From: Brevundimonas sp. EYE_349
GTDB taxonomy: Bacteria; Pseudomonadota; Alphaproteobacteria; Caulobacterales; Caulobacteraceae
Assembly (NCBI RefSeq): GCF_023147505.1
Contig: NZ_JAHXPB010000001.1
Coordinates: 248,001-312,000, forward strand
Reading direction: 5' to 3'
DNA length: 64,000 bases
In this document: positions 38,260 through 47,937 of the stretch, piece by piece
Numbering within the stretch: the stretch's first letter is position 1
Layout of the letters: every line of letters begins with the position of its first letter
Made by a program: the position numbers and the translations under genes
Notes under the pieces: generated by a model
What the model saw: the letters and a program-made list of their open reading frames with translations, nothing else
The model's database searches: none
What the model was told of the DNA's origin: nothing

Positions 38260-39084
38260 TCAGTCGGTTTGGACGGGCGTGTCCATGCGCCCGCCCCATT
38301 CCGACCAGGAGCCATCGTACAGGCGCGACGGCCGGCCCAGTTCGGCTAGGCCCAACGTCAGAACGGCGGCGGTCACGCCAGAGCCGCAGGTGGTGATCGC
38401 GGGCCGGGCCAGATCCACCCCGGCGTCGACGAAGGCTTGGGCCAGGGCGTCACCGGGCTTCATCTTGCCGTCTGAATCGAGCAATTGGCCGAAGGGCAGG
38501 TTGAGAGCGCCCGGCATATGGCCGCTGCGAACGCCAGGGCGTGGTTCGGCCGCCTTGCCCGCGAACCGGCCCGCGCTCCGCGCGTCGATGACCTGAGCGT
38601 CCCCCTTAAGCGCGTCTCGAACATCGTTCAGCCCGGCGACGGCGGATGGCGCCTCGATTGCATCGAACGCGGCGGGCTGGGCGGCAGCGTCGCCTTGCTC
38701 CAGCGCAAACCCACGAGATCGCCACACCGGCAGGCCGCCATCCAGAACCCGCACGTCGCGCGCGCCCATGGTCCTGAACATCCACCAGACGCGGGCCGCC
38801 GAGAACAGACCAGCCGTGTCATAGATCACGATCAGGTCGTCCGCCGCCACGCCCAGCGCGCCGACCGCTTCGGCGAAGGCCGTTGGCGTAGGCATCATAT
38901 GGGGTAGGGGGCTGTCGCGGTCCGACACGGCGTCCAGGTCGAAGAAGACGGCCCCCGGAATATGCGCCTGCTGGAAATCGGCGCGCGCGTCGCGGCCGTC
39001 CAGATGCCAGCTGGCGTCCACGATCCGCAGATTGGGCTGGCCCAGCCGGTCCGCCAGGTCCTCGACCGAGATCAGAAAGCTCAT
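38260..39084 (-). CDS. sseA: 3-mercaptopyruvate/thiosulfate sulfurtransferase
   Basis: A 274-residue two-domain rhodanese. The N-terminal inactive rhodanese module begins MSFLISVEDLADRLGQPNLR and the C-terminal module carries the catalytic Cys233 in ITTCGSGVTAAVLTLGLAEL. The CGSGVTA loop is typical of mercaptopyruvate sulfurtransferases, where CRxGx(R/T) loops mark thiosulfate enzymes. The start at 39084 overlaps the upstream gene by 4 bases; an in-frame start 81 bases earlier lies inside that gene. It is convergent with the symporter, 5 bases apart. Confidence 0.92.
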   Translation of the reverse strand: MSFLISVEDLADRLGQPNLRIVDASWHLDGRDARADFQQAHIPGAVFFDLDAVSDRDSPLPHMMPTPTAFAEAVGALGVAADDLIVIYDTAGLFSAARVWWMFRTMGARDVRVLDGGLPVWRSRGFALEQGDAAAQPAAFDAIEAPSAVAGLNDVRDALKGDAQVIDARSAGRFAGKAAEPRPGVRSGHMPGALNLPFGQLLDSDGKMKPGDALAQAFVDAGVDLARPAITTCGSGVTAAVLTLGLAELGRPSRLYDGSWSEWGGRMDTPVQTD

Positions 39085-40301
39085 GCGCGCGCCAGGGTCA
39101 GTTGGATCACATCGGTGCGGGCCGAGCGAAAACCCGCCTCGCAATAGGCCAGGTAGAAGCGCCATAGACGTCGGAAACGTTCATCGAAACCGCGCATGCG
39201 GCTGATGTCGCTCCATGCCGCCTGGAACCGCTCGTCCCAGAGCTTGAGCGTTTCGGCGTAGTCTTTCCCGAACCGCTCCACCGCCTGCCAGGTCAGGCCT
39301 GCAGCCTTTGTCACCGGAGCGAGACGCTCTTCGGACGGCAGCATTCCGCCGGGGAAAACGTATTTCTGGATGAAGTCGGTGCGGGCGTTGTATTCGTCGA
39401 ACAGGGCGTCCTGGATGGTGATGATTTGAAGGCCCGCCACGCCGTTAGGGGTCAGGACATCATGAATCTTGCCGAAATAGGCGGGCCAGTATTCCTTGCC
39501 GACCGCCTCGAACATCTCGATGGAGGCGACACGGTCGAAGCGGCCCTGAACGTCGCGATAGTCGATCAACCGGATGTCGGCGCGTTCCGACAGCCCGGCG
39601 TTCGACAGTCGGGCCTTGGCGAAGTCGTGCTGCTCCTTTGAAATCGTGATGCCCGTGACCCTGGCGCCGATGTCGCGCGCCACGAACTCGGCGAAGCCTC
39701 CCCAGCCGCAGCCGATCTCCAGCACGGTCATGCCGGGCCTTATGTCCATCATCCGGGCCAGGGCGGCGTATTTCTCGCGTTGGGCGGCCTCAAGCGGTTC
39801 GCCCGCACGGCCGAAGCGAGCCGAGGAATAGGTCATCGAGCCGTCCAGCCAACTGGCGTAGAAGGTGTTGCCCAGGTCGTAGTGGGCGTGGATATTCTTT
39901 TTGGACCCGGCGCGGCTGTTGCGGTTGCTGCGATGAGACAGCCAGTTGACCGCCATCATCAGCCAGTTGCCGTCGAATAGGCGGCGGATGTGATCGTAGT
40001 TGTCGACCAGCGTCTCCAGCAGGGAGGCCAGGTGCGGGCTGTCCCATTCGCCGGCCATATAGGCCTCGGCGAACCCGATGTCGCCGGCGGCAAGGACGCG
40101 GCGGGCGAAGCGGTAGTCCTTGACGTTCAGAATGCCGCAGGGCCCCGGCCGGTCGCCCTGCAGGACATGCACCTCGCCGTTCGGCAGTTGGACGGTCAAC
40201 CGGCCGAAGGTCCAGTTCCTGGCCAGCAGGCGCAGCATCATCGCAAACACGCGAGGGGTCTGGCGGAAGACGGTTTCGAGATCGGCGCTGGCGACGCTCA
40301 T
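39081..40301 (-). CDS. cfa: cyclopropane-fatty-acyl-phospholipid synthase family methyltransferase
   Basis: A 406-residue SAM-dependent methyltransferase that adds a methylene group across double bonds of membrane phospholipid acyl chains. The SAM-binding motif is MTVLEIGCGWGGFAEFVARD, preceded by the family's NIHAHYDLGNTFYASWLDGS segment and followed by GITISKEQHDFAKARL and YIQKYVFPGGMLPS-like text (FIQKYVFPGGMLPSEERLAP). Length is normal. It overlaps sseA by 4 bases and is 31 bases downstream of the photolyase gene on the same strand. Confidence 0.93.
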   Translation of the reverse strand: MSVASADLETVFRQTPRVFAMMLRLLARNWTFGRLTVQLPNGEVHVLQGDRPGPCGILNVKDYRFARRVLAAGDIGFAEAYMAGEWDSPHLASLLETLVDNYDHIRRLFDGNWLMMAVNWLSHRSNRNSRAGSKKNIHAHYDLGNTFYASWLDGSMTYSSARFGRAGEPLEAAQREKYAALARMMDIRPGMTVLEIGCGWGGFAEFVARDIGARVTGITISKEQHDFAKARLSNAGLSERADIRLIDYRDVQGRFDRVASIEMFEAVGKEYWPAYFGKIHDVLTPNGVAGLQIITIQDALFDEYNARTDFIQKYVFPGGMLPSEERLAPVTKAAGLTWQAVERFGKDYAETLKLWDERFQAAWSDISRMRGFDERFRRLWRFYLAYCEAGFRSARTDVIQLTLARA

Positions 40302-40332
40302 GCATAGACTTTCGGCTTGGAGGACATGTCGG

Positions 40333-41787
40333 TCAATCGCGATCGCTTGGATCGTCGCCGCGACCGGTGACGGTTTTTAGAGCGTCGAGCGCGCGGGCGC
40401 GGGCCTTCTCGTGCTCGACGATGGGTCTGGGATAGTCGTGGCCCAGACGCACCCCCGCATCGCGCAGCACCTCGGCCGGCGCCGTCCAAGGGGCGTGAAG
40501 CCAGCGGTCGGGCAGGCGGGCCAGTTCGGGAACCCAGCGACGCACATAGCCGCCTTTAGGATCGAACTTCTCGCTCTGGGCCATGGGATTGAAGATGCGG
40601 AAATAGGGCGAAGCGTCGGCGCCCGAACCCGCGACCCACTGCCAGTTCTGCACATTGCTGGCCAGGTCGGCGTCCACCAGAGTATCCCAGAACCAGGCCT
40701 CGCCTTCGCGCCAGTCGATCAGCAGATGTTTGATCAAGAAGGAGGCGACGATCATTCGCACGCGATTGTGCAGCCAGCCGGTGGTCCAAAGTTGGCGCAT
40801 CCCGGCGTCCACGAGCGGATAGCCGGTTCGGCCGCATCGCCAAGCCTGTAGACCTTTTGGGTCGTTGCGCCACGGCATGGCGTCGTATTCGGGCCGGAAG
40901 GCGCGATCGACGATGTAGGGGAACTGATGCAGCAGATGGGCCGAAAACTCGCGCCAGCCGACTTCGGCGACGAACTTTTCAGCCTCGGCGGGTGAGGCCT
41001 TGCCGACCTCGGCGGCCTGGCGGGCGCGTTCGATGGCGCGCCACGGACTGATCTCGCCCCAGTGCAGATGCGGGGAAAGGCGGCTGGATGCGGGACGGTC
41101 GGGAAAGTCCCGATCCTTCGTATAGGTCGCCAAGCCGCCGGCAAGGAAGGTCGACAGCGCCTCCAACGCGCCCGCCTCGCCCGGGGTCCAGTCGAAGCCG
41201 CCGGACCAGTCGGGGGATGTTGGATGCAGGCCCCAGTCGTCCAAATCGTCGCTGGCGATCCGCTCGGGCGTCTCGATTCGCCGTGGACCTGTCGTGTGCG
41301 GGGGCGGCTCCGACGTCGAAAGCAGCGTTTTAAGAAAGGGGGTGAAGACCTTGTACGGGTTGCCCGATCCGTTCAGAACGGCGCCCGGCCGACACATCAG
41401 AGTTCCGTTGAAACCCCGGCATTCGACGCCGTTGGCCTTCAAGGCATGGGCGATCTCCGCGTCCTGTTCGAAGGCTTCCGGCTCGAACAGGCGGTTCAGG
41501 AATACGGCGTCGGAGCCGGTTTCCGCGATCAAGGCCTGCAAGACGGCCGCAGCGCGGCCACGGCGCAGGATCAGGCGCGTTCCGCGATCCTTCAGCGTGG
41601 CGTCCAGGGCGCGAAGGGACTTGTTGAGCCACCATTGCGACGCCGCGCCGATAGGCCGGTCGTAATGGTCGTCCAGAATGAAGATCGGCAGGATGGGCCG
41701 ACCCGTCCCGGCCGCATGGTTAAGGGCTGGATTGTCCTGAAGCCGCAGATCGCGCCTGAACCAGAGAATGACAGGCTTATTGGCCAA
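40333..41787 (-). CDS. phrB: deoxyribodipyrimidine photolyase (cryptochrome/photolyase family)
   Basis: A 484-residue light-driven DNA repair flavoprotein. The antenna-binding N-domain opens VILWFRRDLRLQDNPALNHA; the FAD domain has GRTGYPLVDAGMRQLWTTGW then LHNRVRMIVASFLIKHLLID, and FWDTLVDADLASNVQNWQWV with the Trp residues of the electron-transfer chain. It is a class I CPD-type photolyase by these motifs. I place the start at a TTG (41787) because GGAG lies 9 bases upstream and the conserved region begins three residues later; the open frame runs 25 codons further. Confidence 0.93.
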   Translation of the reverse strand: MANKPVILWFRRDLRLQDNPALNHAAGTGRPILPIFILDDHYDRPIGAASQWWLNKSLRALDATLKDRGTRLILRRGRAAAVLQALIAETGSDAVFLNRLFEPEAFEQDAEIAHALKANGVECRGFNGTLMCRPGAVLNGSGNPYKVFTPFLKTLLSTSEPPPHTTGPRRIETPERIASDDLDDWGLHPTSPDWSGGFDWTPGEAGALEALSTFLAGGLATYTKDRDFPDRPASSRLSPHLHWGEISPWRAIERARQAAEVGKASPAEAEKFVAEVGWREFSAHLLHQFPYIVDRAFRPEYDAMPWRNDPKGLQAWRCGRTGYPLVDAGMRQLWTTGWLHNRVRMIVASFLIKHLLIDWREGEAWFWDTLVDADLASNVQNWQWVAGSGADASPYFRIFNPMAQSEKFDPKGGYVRRWVPELARLPDRWLHAPWTAPAEVLRDAGVRLGHDYPRPIVEHEKARARALDALKTVTGRGDDPSDRD

Positions 41788-41879
41788 GCAGGCGAACTCC
41801 GTGATAACTTGCGCCCATCGCCGACGAGCGCCAACTGATGGCCTCAGGTTTGCGGCAGTCACGCACGCAGACCCTCTAA
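41788..41879. promoter_or_regulatory. divergent promoter region phrB/kdsA
   Basis: These 92 bases separate the photolyase start (minus) and kdsA start (plus) and should hold both promoters. I see no SOS box, operator or hairpin of note. Confidence 0.4.
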
Positions 41880-42776
41880 ATGCAGAAAGCCGTACCCGTG
41901 AGCCGACCCAACGCTGTCATTACGTTGTCCGAAGGTCTTCGGACGCCTGTCGTCATCGGCGGCGGCGCACGAATCGCCTTCATCGCGGGACCGTGCCAGA
42001 TGGAAAGCCGCCAGCACGCGCTGGAAACGGCGCACCAACTGAAGGAAATCGGCGAGCGGCTGAACGCGGGCATCATCTACAAAACCAGCTTCGACAAGGC
42101 GAACCGCACCAGCGCCAGCGCGGCGCGCGGGATTGGCCTGAAGGACGCTCTGCCGATCTTCGCCGAGATTCGCGATGTCACCGGCCTGCCGACCCTGACC
42201 GACGTCCATTCCGAGGCCCAGTGCGGGCCGGTGGGCGAGGTGGTGGACGTGCTGCAAATCCCCGCCTTCCTAAGCCGCCAGACCGATCTGCTGCTGGCCG
42301 CCGCCGCCACGGGCAAGGCGATCAACATCAAGAAGGGTCAGTTCCTGGCCCCGTGGGACATGAAGAATGTCATCGCCAAGGTCGTCGGCGCGGGCAATCC
42401 GAACGTCATGGCCTGCGAACGCGGCGCCAGCTTCGGCTACAACACCCTGGTCAGCGACATGCGGGCGCTGCCGGTGTTGCGCGACATCGGCTGCCCGGTC
42501 GTGTTCGACGCGACCCACAGCGTCCAGCAACCAGGTGGACAGGGCACGTCGTCGGGCGGTCAGCGCGAATTCGTGCCGGTTTTGGCGCGCGCCGCCGTCT
42601 CGGTGGGCGTGGACGCCGTCTTCATCGAGACCCATCCCGATCCCGACCACGCGCCCTCGGACGGCCCGAACATGGTGCCGCTGGGTCAGTTCGAGGCCCT
42701 GGCCGCGCAACTGATCGCCTTCGACGACCTGGCCATCAAGCTGGGAGCCAAGGCGCCGGTGGCGCGGGCGGCGTGA
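41880..42776 (+). CDS. kdsA: 3-deoxy-8-phosphooctulonate synthase (Kdo-8-P synthase)
   Basis: A 298-residue TIM-barrel aldolase that condenses arabinose 5-phosphate with phosphoenolpyruvate to Kdo-8-phosphate for the LPS inner core. Signature blocks are [60 protein letters not shown] and [20 protein letters not shown], with [19 protein letters not shown] near the end. It is followed 18 bases later by hldE, giving a local Kdo/heptose core cluster. Confidence 0.97.
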   Translation: MQKAVPVSRPNAVITLSEGLRTPVVIGGGARIAFIAGPCQMESRQHALETAHQLKEIGERLNAGIIYKTSFDKANRTSASAARGIGLKDALPIFAEIRDVTGLPTLTDVHSEAQCGPVGEVVDVLQIPAFLSRQTDLLLAAAATGKAINIKKGQFLAPWDMKNVIAKVVGAGNPNVMACERGASFGYNTLVSDMRALPVLRDIGCPVVFDATHSVQQPGGQGTSSGGQREFVPVLARAAVSVGVDAVFIETHPDPDHAPSDGPNMVPLGQFEALAAQLIAFDDLAIKLGAKAPVARAA

Positions 42777-42794
42777 ATCCTTTAGGTCGTGCGG

Positions 42795-44276
42795 ATGTCT
42801 GACACCCTGGATCTGGCCGCCCTGCAGAGCCTGCTGGAGCGCGTTCGCGGTCTCAAGATCGCCTGCGTCGGCGATCTGATGCTGGATCGCTACGTCTATG
42901 GCGAAGTCAGCCGCATTTCGCCCGAAGCGCCGATCCCAGTGCTGCGGACCGCGCGCACCGTCGCCATGCCTGGCGGCGTGGGCAATGTGGCGCGCAACAT
43001 CGCCGCGCTGGGCGGCGTTGCGCGTCTGGGCGCCGTGGTCGGAGACGATGCGGCGGGGGCGGAGTTGACCGCTTTGATCGACGCCGAAGCCGGCATCGAA
43101 GACGTGTTGGTCAGGCCTCCCGGGGCTGTGACGATCGTCAAGACGCGGTTCGTCTCGGCGGGGCAGCAACTGCTGCGGCTGGACGATGAGGCGGCGCCGG
43201 CCAGGGTAGAGGATTCCGACGCGTTTTCCGAAGCGTCTGTCTATTTGTTGTCAGACTATGCGAAAGGCGTCGTAGGCGACGCCTTGATCGCTGCGGCCCT
43301 GAAGGCGGCCAAGGGATCGGGCGCGCCTGTCGTGGTCGATCCAAAAGGGCGCGACTTCGCCCGTTACGGCGCTGTGGACGTCATCAAGCCCAACGCTTCG
43401 GAGCTGGCGGCGGCGACGGGCCTGCCGGTTGGAACGGACGCGGAGGTGGAGGCGGCGCTCGACGCCCTGCTGGCCGCCACCACCGCCAAGGCCGTCATCG
43501 TCACGCGCGCCGGCAAGGGCATGAGCCTGGCCCGGCGGGGCGCGCCGGTGAAGCATTTCCCCGGCCGGGCGCGCGAGGTGTTCGACGTGTCCGGGGCCGG
43601 CGACACGGGTCTGGCCGCCATCGGCCTGGCGCTGGGCGCGGGCGCTTCGTTGGAAACGGCGGTGCAGTTCGCCATCCTGGCCTCGGGCGTGGTGGTCGGC
43701 AAGGCGGGGACCGCCGTGGTTACGCCGGCAGAGCTGATCGAGGCCGAGGTGAGCCAGCACGCCAGCGCCGCCGTCGCCAAGGTCACGCCGCTGGACGAGC
43801 TGGACGCCGACGTCGAGACGTGGCGGCGTCAGGGGCTGAAGGTCGGCTTCACCAACGGCTGTTTCGACATTCTTCACCGGGGCCATGTCGCCTATCTGGC
43901 CCAGGCGCGCAGTTGGTGCGACCGGCTGGTGGTGGCGCTGAACACAGACGCCTCCGTCCGGCGATTGAAGGGCGAGGGACGGCCGGTCAACGACCTGGAC
44001 AGCCGCGCGGTCGTCATCGGCGGCCTGGCCAGCGTGGATCGCGTGACCAGCTTCGACGATCCGACGCCGCTGGCGCTGATCGAAAGACTACGCCCTGATG
44101 TCCTGATCAAGGGTTCGGACTATACGCGCGAAGGCGTAGTGGGCGGCGATCTGGTTGAAAGCTGGGGCGGAGAGGTCAAGCTGGCCGATTTCAAGGACGG
44201 CTTCTCGACCACGCGGACCATAGAGAAGATGACAACCGGCGCCCCGGCCGCGCCGGCGACAGGACAAGAGCAATGA
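42795..44276 (+). CDS. hldE: bifunctional heptose 7-phosphate kinase/heptose 1-phosphate adenylyltransferase
   Basis: A 493-residue two-domain enzyme of ADP-heptose synthesis. The N-terminal ribokinase-like domain (about residues 1-320) carries VGDLMLDRYVYGEVSRISPE, LSDYAKGVVGDALI and the catalytic VFDVSGAGDTGLAAIGLALG. The C-terminal adenylyltransferase domain (about 345-475) has TNGCFDILHRGHVAYLAQAR with the HxGH motif and FDDPTPLALIERLRPDVLIK. Both halves look intact. The ATG at 42795 is preferred to a GTG 6 bases upstream. It overlaps hldD by 4 bases. Confidence 0.97.
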   Translation: MSDTLDLAALQSLLERVRGLKIACVGDLMLDRYVYGEVSRISPEAPIPVLRTARTVAMPGGVGNVARNIAALGGVARLGAVVGDDAAGAELTALIDAEAGIEDVLVRPPGAVTIVKTRFVSAGQQLLRLDDEAAPARVEDSDAFSEASVYLLSDYAKGVVGDALIAAALKAAKGSGAPVVVDPKGRDFARYGAVDVIKPNASELAAATGLPVGTDAEVEAALDALLAATTAKAVIVTRAGKGMSLARRGAPVKHFPGRAREVFDVSGAGDTGLAAIGLALGAGASLETAVQFAILASGVVVGKAGTAVVTPAELIEAEVSQHASAAVAKVTPLDELDADVETWRRQGLKVGFTNGCFDILHRGHVAYLAQARSWCDRLVVALNTDASVRRLKGEGRPVNDLDSRAVVIGGLASVDRVTSFDDPTPLALIERLRPDVLIKGSDYTREGVVGGDLVESWGGEVKLADFKDGFSTTRTIEKMTTGAPAAPATGQEQ

Positions 44277-45274
44277 CCCCGCGCATGATCGTGGTGACCG
44301 GCGGCGCCGGATTTATCGGCTCCAACATCGTGGCGCGCCTGACGGCCGAGACGGCCTATGACGTCGTGGTCTGCGATCGCCTGGAAACGGCCGATCTGGC
44401 CAAGTGGAAGAACCTGGCCAAACATCCTATCGCCGACTTCTGGTCGCCCGAAGAGCTGTTCGAACAGCTGGAACGCCACGCCGAGCGGATCGAGGCCGTC
44501 GTCCATATGGGCGCGATCTCTTCAACGACGGAGCCGGATGCGGACCTGATCCTGCGGACCAACTTCACCCTGTCGCGCGACCTGTGGGATTGGTGCGCCA
44601 TCCGTGACGCGCGGATGATCTACGCCTCGTCGGCGGCGACCTATGGCGACGGAGAGACGGGGTTCAACGACGATGACGATGCGGAGTCACTGTCTCAGCT
44701 TCGGCCGCTAAACGCCTATGGCTATTCGAAGATGCTGTTCGACCAGTATGCGGCGCGCCAGGCGGACCGAGGCCAGGCGCCGCGTCAGTGGGCCGGGCTC
44801 AAGTTCTTCAACGTCTATGGCCCGAACGAGGGACACAAGGGCGGTATGAAGTCGGTGGTGGCCCAGATCTGGCCCAAGGTGCAGGCAGGTGAGGCCGTGA
44901 CCCTGTTCCGCTCGCATAATCCGAATTATTCGGACGGGGGCCAGATGCGCGACTTCGTCTATGTCGACGACGTGGTCGACATCATCGAATTCCTGCTGCA
45001 ATCGCCTGAGGTTTCGGGCGTGTTCAACGCCGGGTCGGGACAGGCGCGTTCGTTCGCGGACCTGGCCAGGGCGACATTCGCCGCCGCGGGCAAGGCCCCG
45101 TCCATCGACTATGTCGATACGCCGGTCTCGATCCGGGATCGCTACCAGTATTTCACGGAAGCGCGCATGGACCGCATTCGCGCCGCCGGCTTCCAGGGGC
45201 AGTCCACGCCGTTGGAAGAGGGTGTACGACGCTACGTGCAGAACTTCCTGTCGACGGCCGACCCGTACCGCTGA
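44273..45274 (+). CDS. hldD: ADP-glyceromanno-heptose 6-epimerase
   Basis: A 333-residue short-chain dehydrogenase-type epimerase converting ADP-D-glycero-D-manno-heptose to the L-glycero form used in the LPS core. The NADP-binding loop is MIVVTGGAGFIGSNIVARLT, the catalytic Tyr/Lys are in RPLNAYGYSKMLFDQYAARQ, and KFFNVYGPNEGHKGGMKSVV is characteristic of HldD. It overlaps hldE by 4 bases and the next gene by 1 base (TGATG). Confidence 0.97.
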   Translation: MTPRMIVVTGGAGFIGSNIVARLTAETAYDVVVCDRLETADLAKWKNLAKHPIADFWSPEELFEQLERHAERIEAVVHMGAISSTTEPDADLILRTNFTLSRDLWDWCAIRDARMIYASSAATYGDGETGFNDDDDAESLSQLRPLNAYGYSKMLFDQYAARQADRGQAPRQWAGLKFFNVYGPNEGHKGGMKSVVAQIWPKVQAGEAVTLFRSHNPNYSDGGQMRDFVYVDDVVDIIEFLLQSPEVSGVFNAGSGQARSFADLARATFAAAGKAPSIDYVDTPVSIRDRYQYFTEARMDRIRAAGFQGQSTPLEEGVRRYVQNFLSTADPYR

Positions 45275-46365
45275 TGCGCCGGCTGACCTTCAGGCAGTGG
45301 GTCGGCTATGCGGGGTTCGCCGCCGTCTTCGTGATGACCGCCGCCGTCGCCGTCTGGAGCGGCGATATCCTGCGGGCTGGACTGGACCCGCAGGTGCCGT
45401 TCCAGACCTATGAGCCGCCGGCCGAGCCGGACTATCGTTCGGCCCTGTCCTGGGCGTTGCAGGACGACGGAAGGTCGGATCAGGCCTCGGTGTTCTTCGT
45501 CATGCCGACGACGTTCGATGGCGGTTCGGGCTGGAACGGGGCCATCGATGACGCGCGGGCGAACGCCTATATGCGCCGCGTGGTGCTGCCGAACTATGCG
45601 TCGCCGTTCGCGCGCGAGGCCAAGGTCAGCGCGCCGCTGTATCGACAGGCCAGCCTCTATACCCGGCTGACGCTGCGCGACGACGCACGCGAGGCCAGGG
45701 CCTTCGCCTATGGGGACGTGAAGCGGGCCTTCGATCTGTGGCTGCAGAACCATCCGAACGGGCCCATCATCATTGCAGGGGTGGAGCAGGGCGGCGAACT
45801 GGCGGCCCGTCTGGTGCGTGAGGAACTGCAGGCGCATCCGGCGCTGAAGGCGCGTCTGGCCGCCGCCTATTTGATCGAGACGCTGGTGAGCCGCGAGATG
45901 TTCGATGGACGCATCGCGCCCTGCGACGCCGCCGACCAGACCGGCTGTCTGGTTGCCTGGATGTCGGTGCAGAACGGCGATGATTCGGCTGCCCGTCGCG
46001 CCCTTCGTCGCGCCCTGGAGTGGAACGACCGGGGCGAACTGGTAGGCTTGGAGACCCCGTCCATCTGCGTCAATCCCGTCACCGGCGCCGCCGCCCACCC
46101 GCGCGCCGAAGCGCGACAGCACAGCGGCGCAACCAACGCGACCGGCCTGGAATGGGGCGCGCGGCCGGCCCTGACCGGGCGGCTGATCTCGACCGAATGT
46201 CGCGGCGGCCTGCTGTGGCACAGCGCGCCTGACGCCGATTTCCTGACCGCCGGAGGAAGCTGGGCGGATCGGCGCAAGATCGAGCCCTACAATCTGTTTT
46301 ACGGCGATATAGAGCGCGACGTGGCGACGCGGATCGGCGCCTGGCGGCGGCGAAACGGCGCCTGA
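45274..46365 (+). CDS. DUF3089 protein (alpha/beta-hydrolase-like) with Glu in place of the nucleophile Ser
   Basis: A 363-residue protein with one N-terminal span (about residues 10-28, WVGYAGFAAVFVMTAAVAVW), so probably an inner-membrane-anchored or exported protein. It matches DUF3089, a family with an alpha/beta-hydrolase fold: SVFFVMPTTFDGGSGWNGAI, SAPLYRQASLYTRL and the late HSAPDADFL region fit. At the nucleophile elbow, where related proteins have GHSQGS, this protein has IIAGVEQGGELAARL, with Glu171 in the Ser position. Function is unknown. It is coupled to hldD (TGATG), which suggests an envelope role but does not prove it. Confidence 0.78.
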   Translation: MRRLTFRQWVGYAGFAAVFVMTAAVAVWSGDILRAGLDPQVPFQTYEPPAEPDYRSALSWALQDDGRSDQASVFFVMPTTFDGGSGWNGAIDDARANAYMRRVVLPNYASPFAREAKVSAPLYRQASLYTRLTLRDDAREARAFAYGDVKRAFDLWLQNHPNGPIIIAGVEQGGELAARLVREELQAHPALKARLAAAYLIETLVSREMFDGRIAPCDAADQTGCLVAWMSVQNGDDSAARRALRRALEWNDRGELVGLETPSICVNPVTGAAAHPRAEARQHSGATNATGLEWGARPALTGRLISTECRGGLLWHSAPDADFLTAGGSWADRRKIEPYNLFYGDIERDVATRIGAWRRRNGA

Positions 46366-46438
46366 CAACAAGGGCCGCCGGTTTCTGTAGCGCCGCTCGC
46401 GCGCAGCGGGTAGGCTTGCCGCCTCAGGGAGGATCCGA

Positions 46439-47428
46439 ATGGACGTGACCACCATCTTCGCCGGCGTCGTGCTGCTGCTGGCCATCGTGCTCTTGATCAG
46501 CGTGATCAAGATCGTGCCGCAAGGCCGTGAATTCACGGTCGAACGTTTCGGCAAATATACCAAGACCCTCAGCCCCGGCATCGGCTTCCTGACGCCGTTC
46601 GTGGAGCGGGTCGGCCGTCGCATGAACATGATGGAACAGGTGCTGGACGTCCCGACCCAGGAGGTCATCACCAAAGACAACGCCATGGTGAAGGTGGATG
46701 GCATCGTCTTCATCCAGGTGATGGACTCGGCGCGCGCCGCCTATCGCGTCGACGATCTGCCCTACGCCATTTCGCAACTATGCATGACCAACCTGCGGAC
46801 GGTGGTCGGTTCGATGGAGCTGGACGAGGTTCTGAGCCAGCGCGACAGCATCAACACCCGCCTGCTGCACGTCATCGATGCGGCCACCGAGCCCTGGGGC
46901 GTCAAGGTCAACCGCATCGAGATCAAGGACCTGACCCCGCCGACAGACATCACCAACGCCATGGCTCGCCAGATGAAGGCCGAACGCGAGCGCCGCGCCG
47001 TCATCACCGAGGCCGACGGCGAGAAGTCCGCCGCCATCGCCCGCGCCGAGGGCGCCAAACAGGCCGCCATTCTTCAGGCCGAGGGCCGCAAGGAAGCCGC
47101 CTTCCGCGACGCCGAGGCCCGCGAGCGGGAGGCCGAGGCCGAGGCCCGCGCCACCGCCATGGTGTCGGAAGCCATCGCGCGCGGCGACGTGAACGCCATC
47201 AACTATTTCGTGGCGCAGAAATACGTTGAGGCCTTCGCCGAATTGGCCCGCAGCCCGCAGCAACGCACCGTGATCGTGCCCGCCGAAATGGGCGCCCTGG
47301 TCGGCACCATCGCCGGCATCGGCGAGATGGTCGGCCTGGCCAAGCAGCAGAGCGGACCCACGGCCGCGCCCGCACGCCCCGCGCCGCCGCGTCGCCCCGC
47401 GCAAGGCAGCGTCCCGCCCTCCGCCTGA
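46439..47428 (+). CDS. SPFH/Band 7 (stomatin-like) membrane protein
   Basis: A 329-residue SPFH-domain protein of the paraslipin/QmcA type. One N-terminal span (IFAGVVLLLAIVLLISVIKI) is followed by IVPQGREFTVERFGKYTKTL and the SPFH core, then a coiled-coil Ala/Glu-rich region at about residues 180-245 (EGAKQAAILQAEGRKEAAFR). Such proteins form large oligomers that organise membrane microdomains and modulate proteases. A strong ribosome site (GGGAGG, about 7 bases ahead) precedes the ATG. The NfeD partner follows 19 bases downstream, the usual arrangement. Confidence 0.93.
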   Translation: MDVTTIFAGVVLLLAIVLLISVIKIVPQGREFTVERFGKYTKTLSPGIGFLTPFVERVGRRMNMMEQVLDVPTQEVITKDNAMVKVDGIVFIQVMDSARAAYRVDDLPYAISQLCMTNLRTVVGSMELDEVLSQRDSINTRLLHVIDAATEPWGVKVNRIEIKDLTPPTDITNAMARQMKAERERRAVITEADGEKSAAIARAEGAKQAAILQAEGRKEAAFRDAEAREREAEAEARATAMVSEAIARGDVNAINYFVAQKYVEAFAELARSPQQRTVIVPAEMGALVGTIAGIGEMVGLAKQQSGPTAAPARPAPPRRPAQGSVPPSA

Positions 47429-47447
47429 TTTCTTAGGAAGCTGATCG

Positions 47448-47906
47448 ATGACCGCGCTCGCCGATTTCTATGTCGCCCAGCCGTTCTGGATCTGGCTTGC
47501 TGTTGGCGTGCTGCTGCTTGCGGTGGAGGCGATGTTCTCGACCGAGTGGCTGCTGTGGCCCGCAGTCTCGGCCGGGGTCGTCGCGGTGATGACGGCGGCG
47601 GGCGTGCGGCTGGGCCTGCCGGGCGAGGTCGCGGTGTTCGCCCTCTTGACCGTGATCTCGACCCTGCTGTCGCGCCGACTGATCGCCAAGGCCAATCCCG
47701 ACGGTCCCGACATCAACGACCGCGACGGCCGCCTGATCGGCCAAAAGGCCAGGGTGGTCCAGGCCTTTGTCGATGGACGGGGCCGGGTCTTCGTCTCTGG
47801 CGCCGAATGGTCAGCCGAGATCGAGGGCGAGGCGCCGGGAGAGGGGCAGGATGTCGTCGTCAAGCGCGTCGACGGCTCTCGCCTGACGGTTCAGGCCAGC
47901 GTCTGA
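47448..47906 (+). CDS. NfeD-family membrane protein
   Basis: A 152-residue short NfeD protein: two to three hydrophobic segments in residues 10-70 (FWIWLAVGVLLLAVEAMFST, VAVFALLTVISTLLSRRLIA), then a C-terminal OB-fold domain with DGRLIGQKARVVQAFVDGRG and RVFVSGAEWSAEIEGEAPGE. NfeD proteins work with SPFH proteins in membrane organisation. It directly follows its SPFH partner and is probably co-transcribed with it. Confidence 0.92.
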   Translation: MTALADFYVAQPFWIWLAVGVLLLAVEAMFSTEWLLWPAVSAGVVAVMTAAGVRLGLPGEVAVFALLTVISTLLSRRLIAKANPDGPDINDRDGRLIGQKARVVQAFVDGRGRVFVSGAEWSAEIEGEAPGEGQDVVVKRVDGSRLTVQASV

Positions 47907-47937
47907 ACCGTTACGCGGTCGCCCGCGTTGGCGTGGG

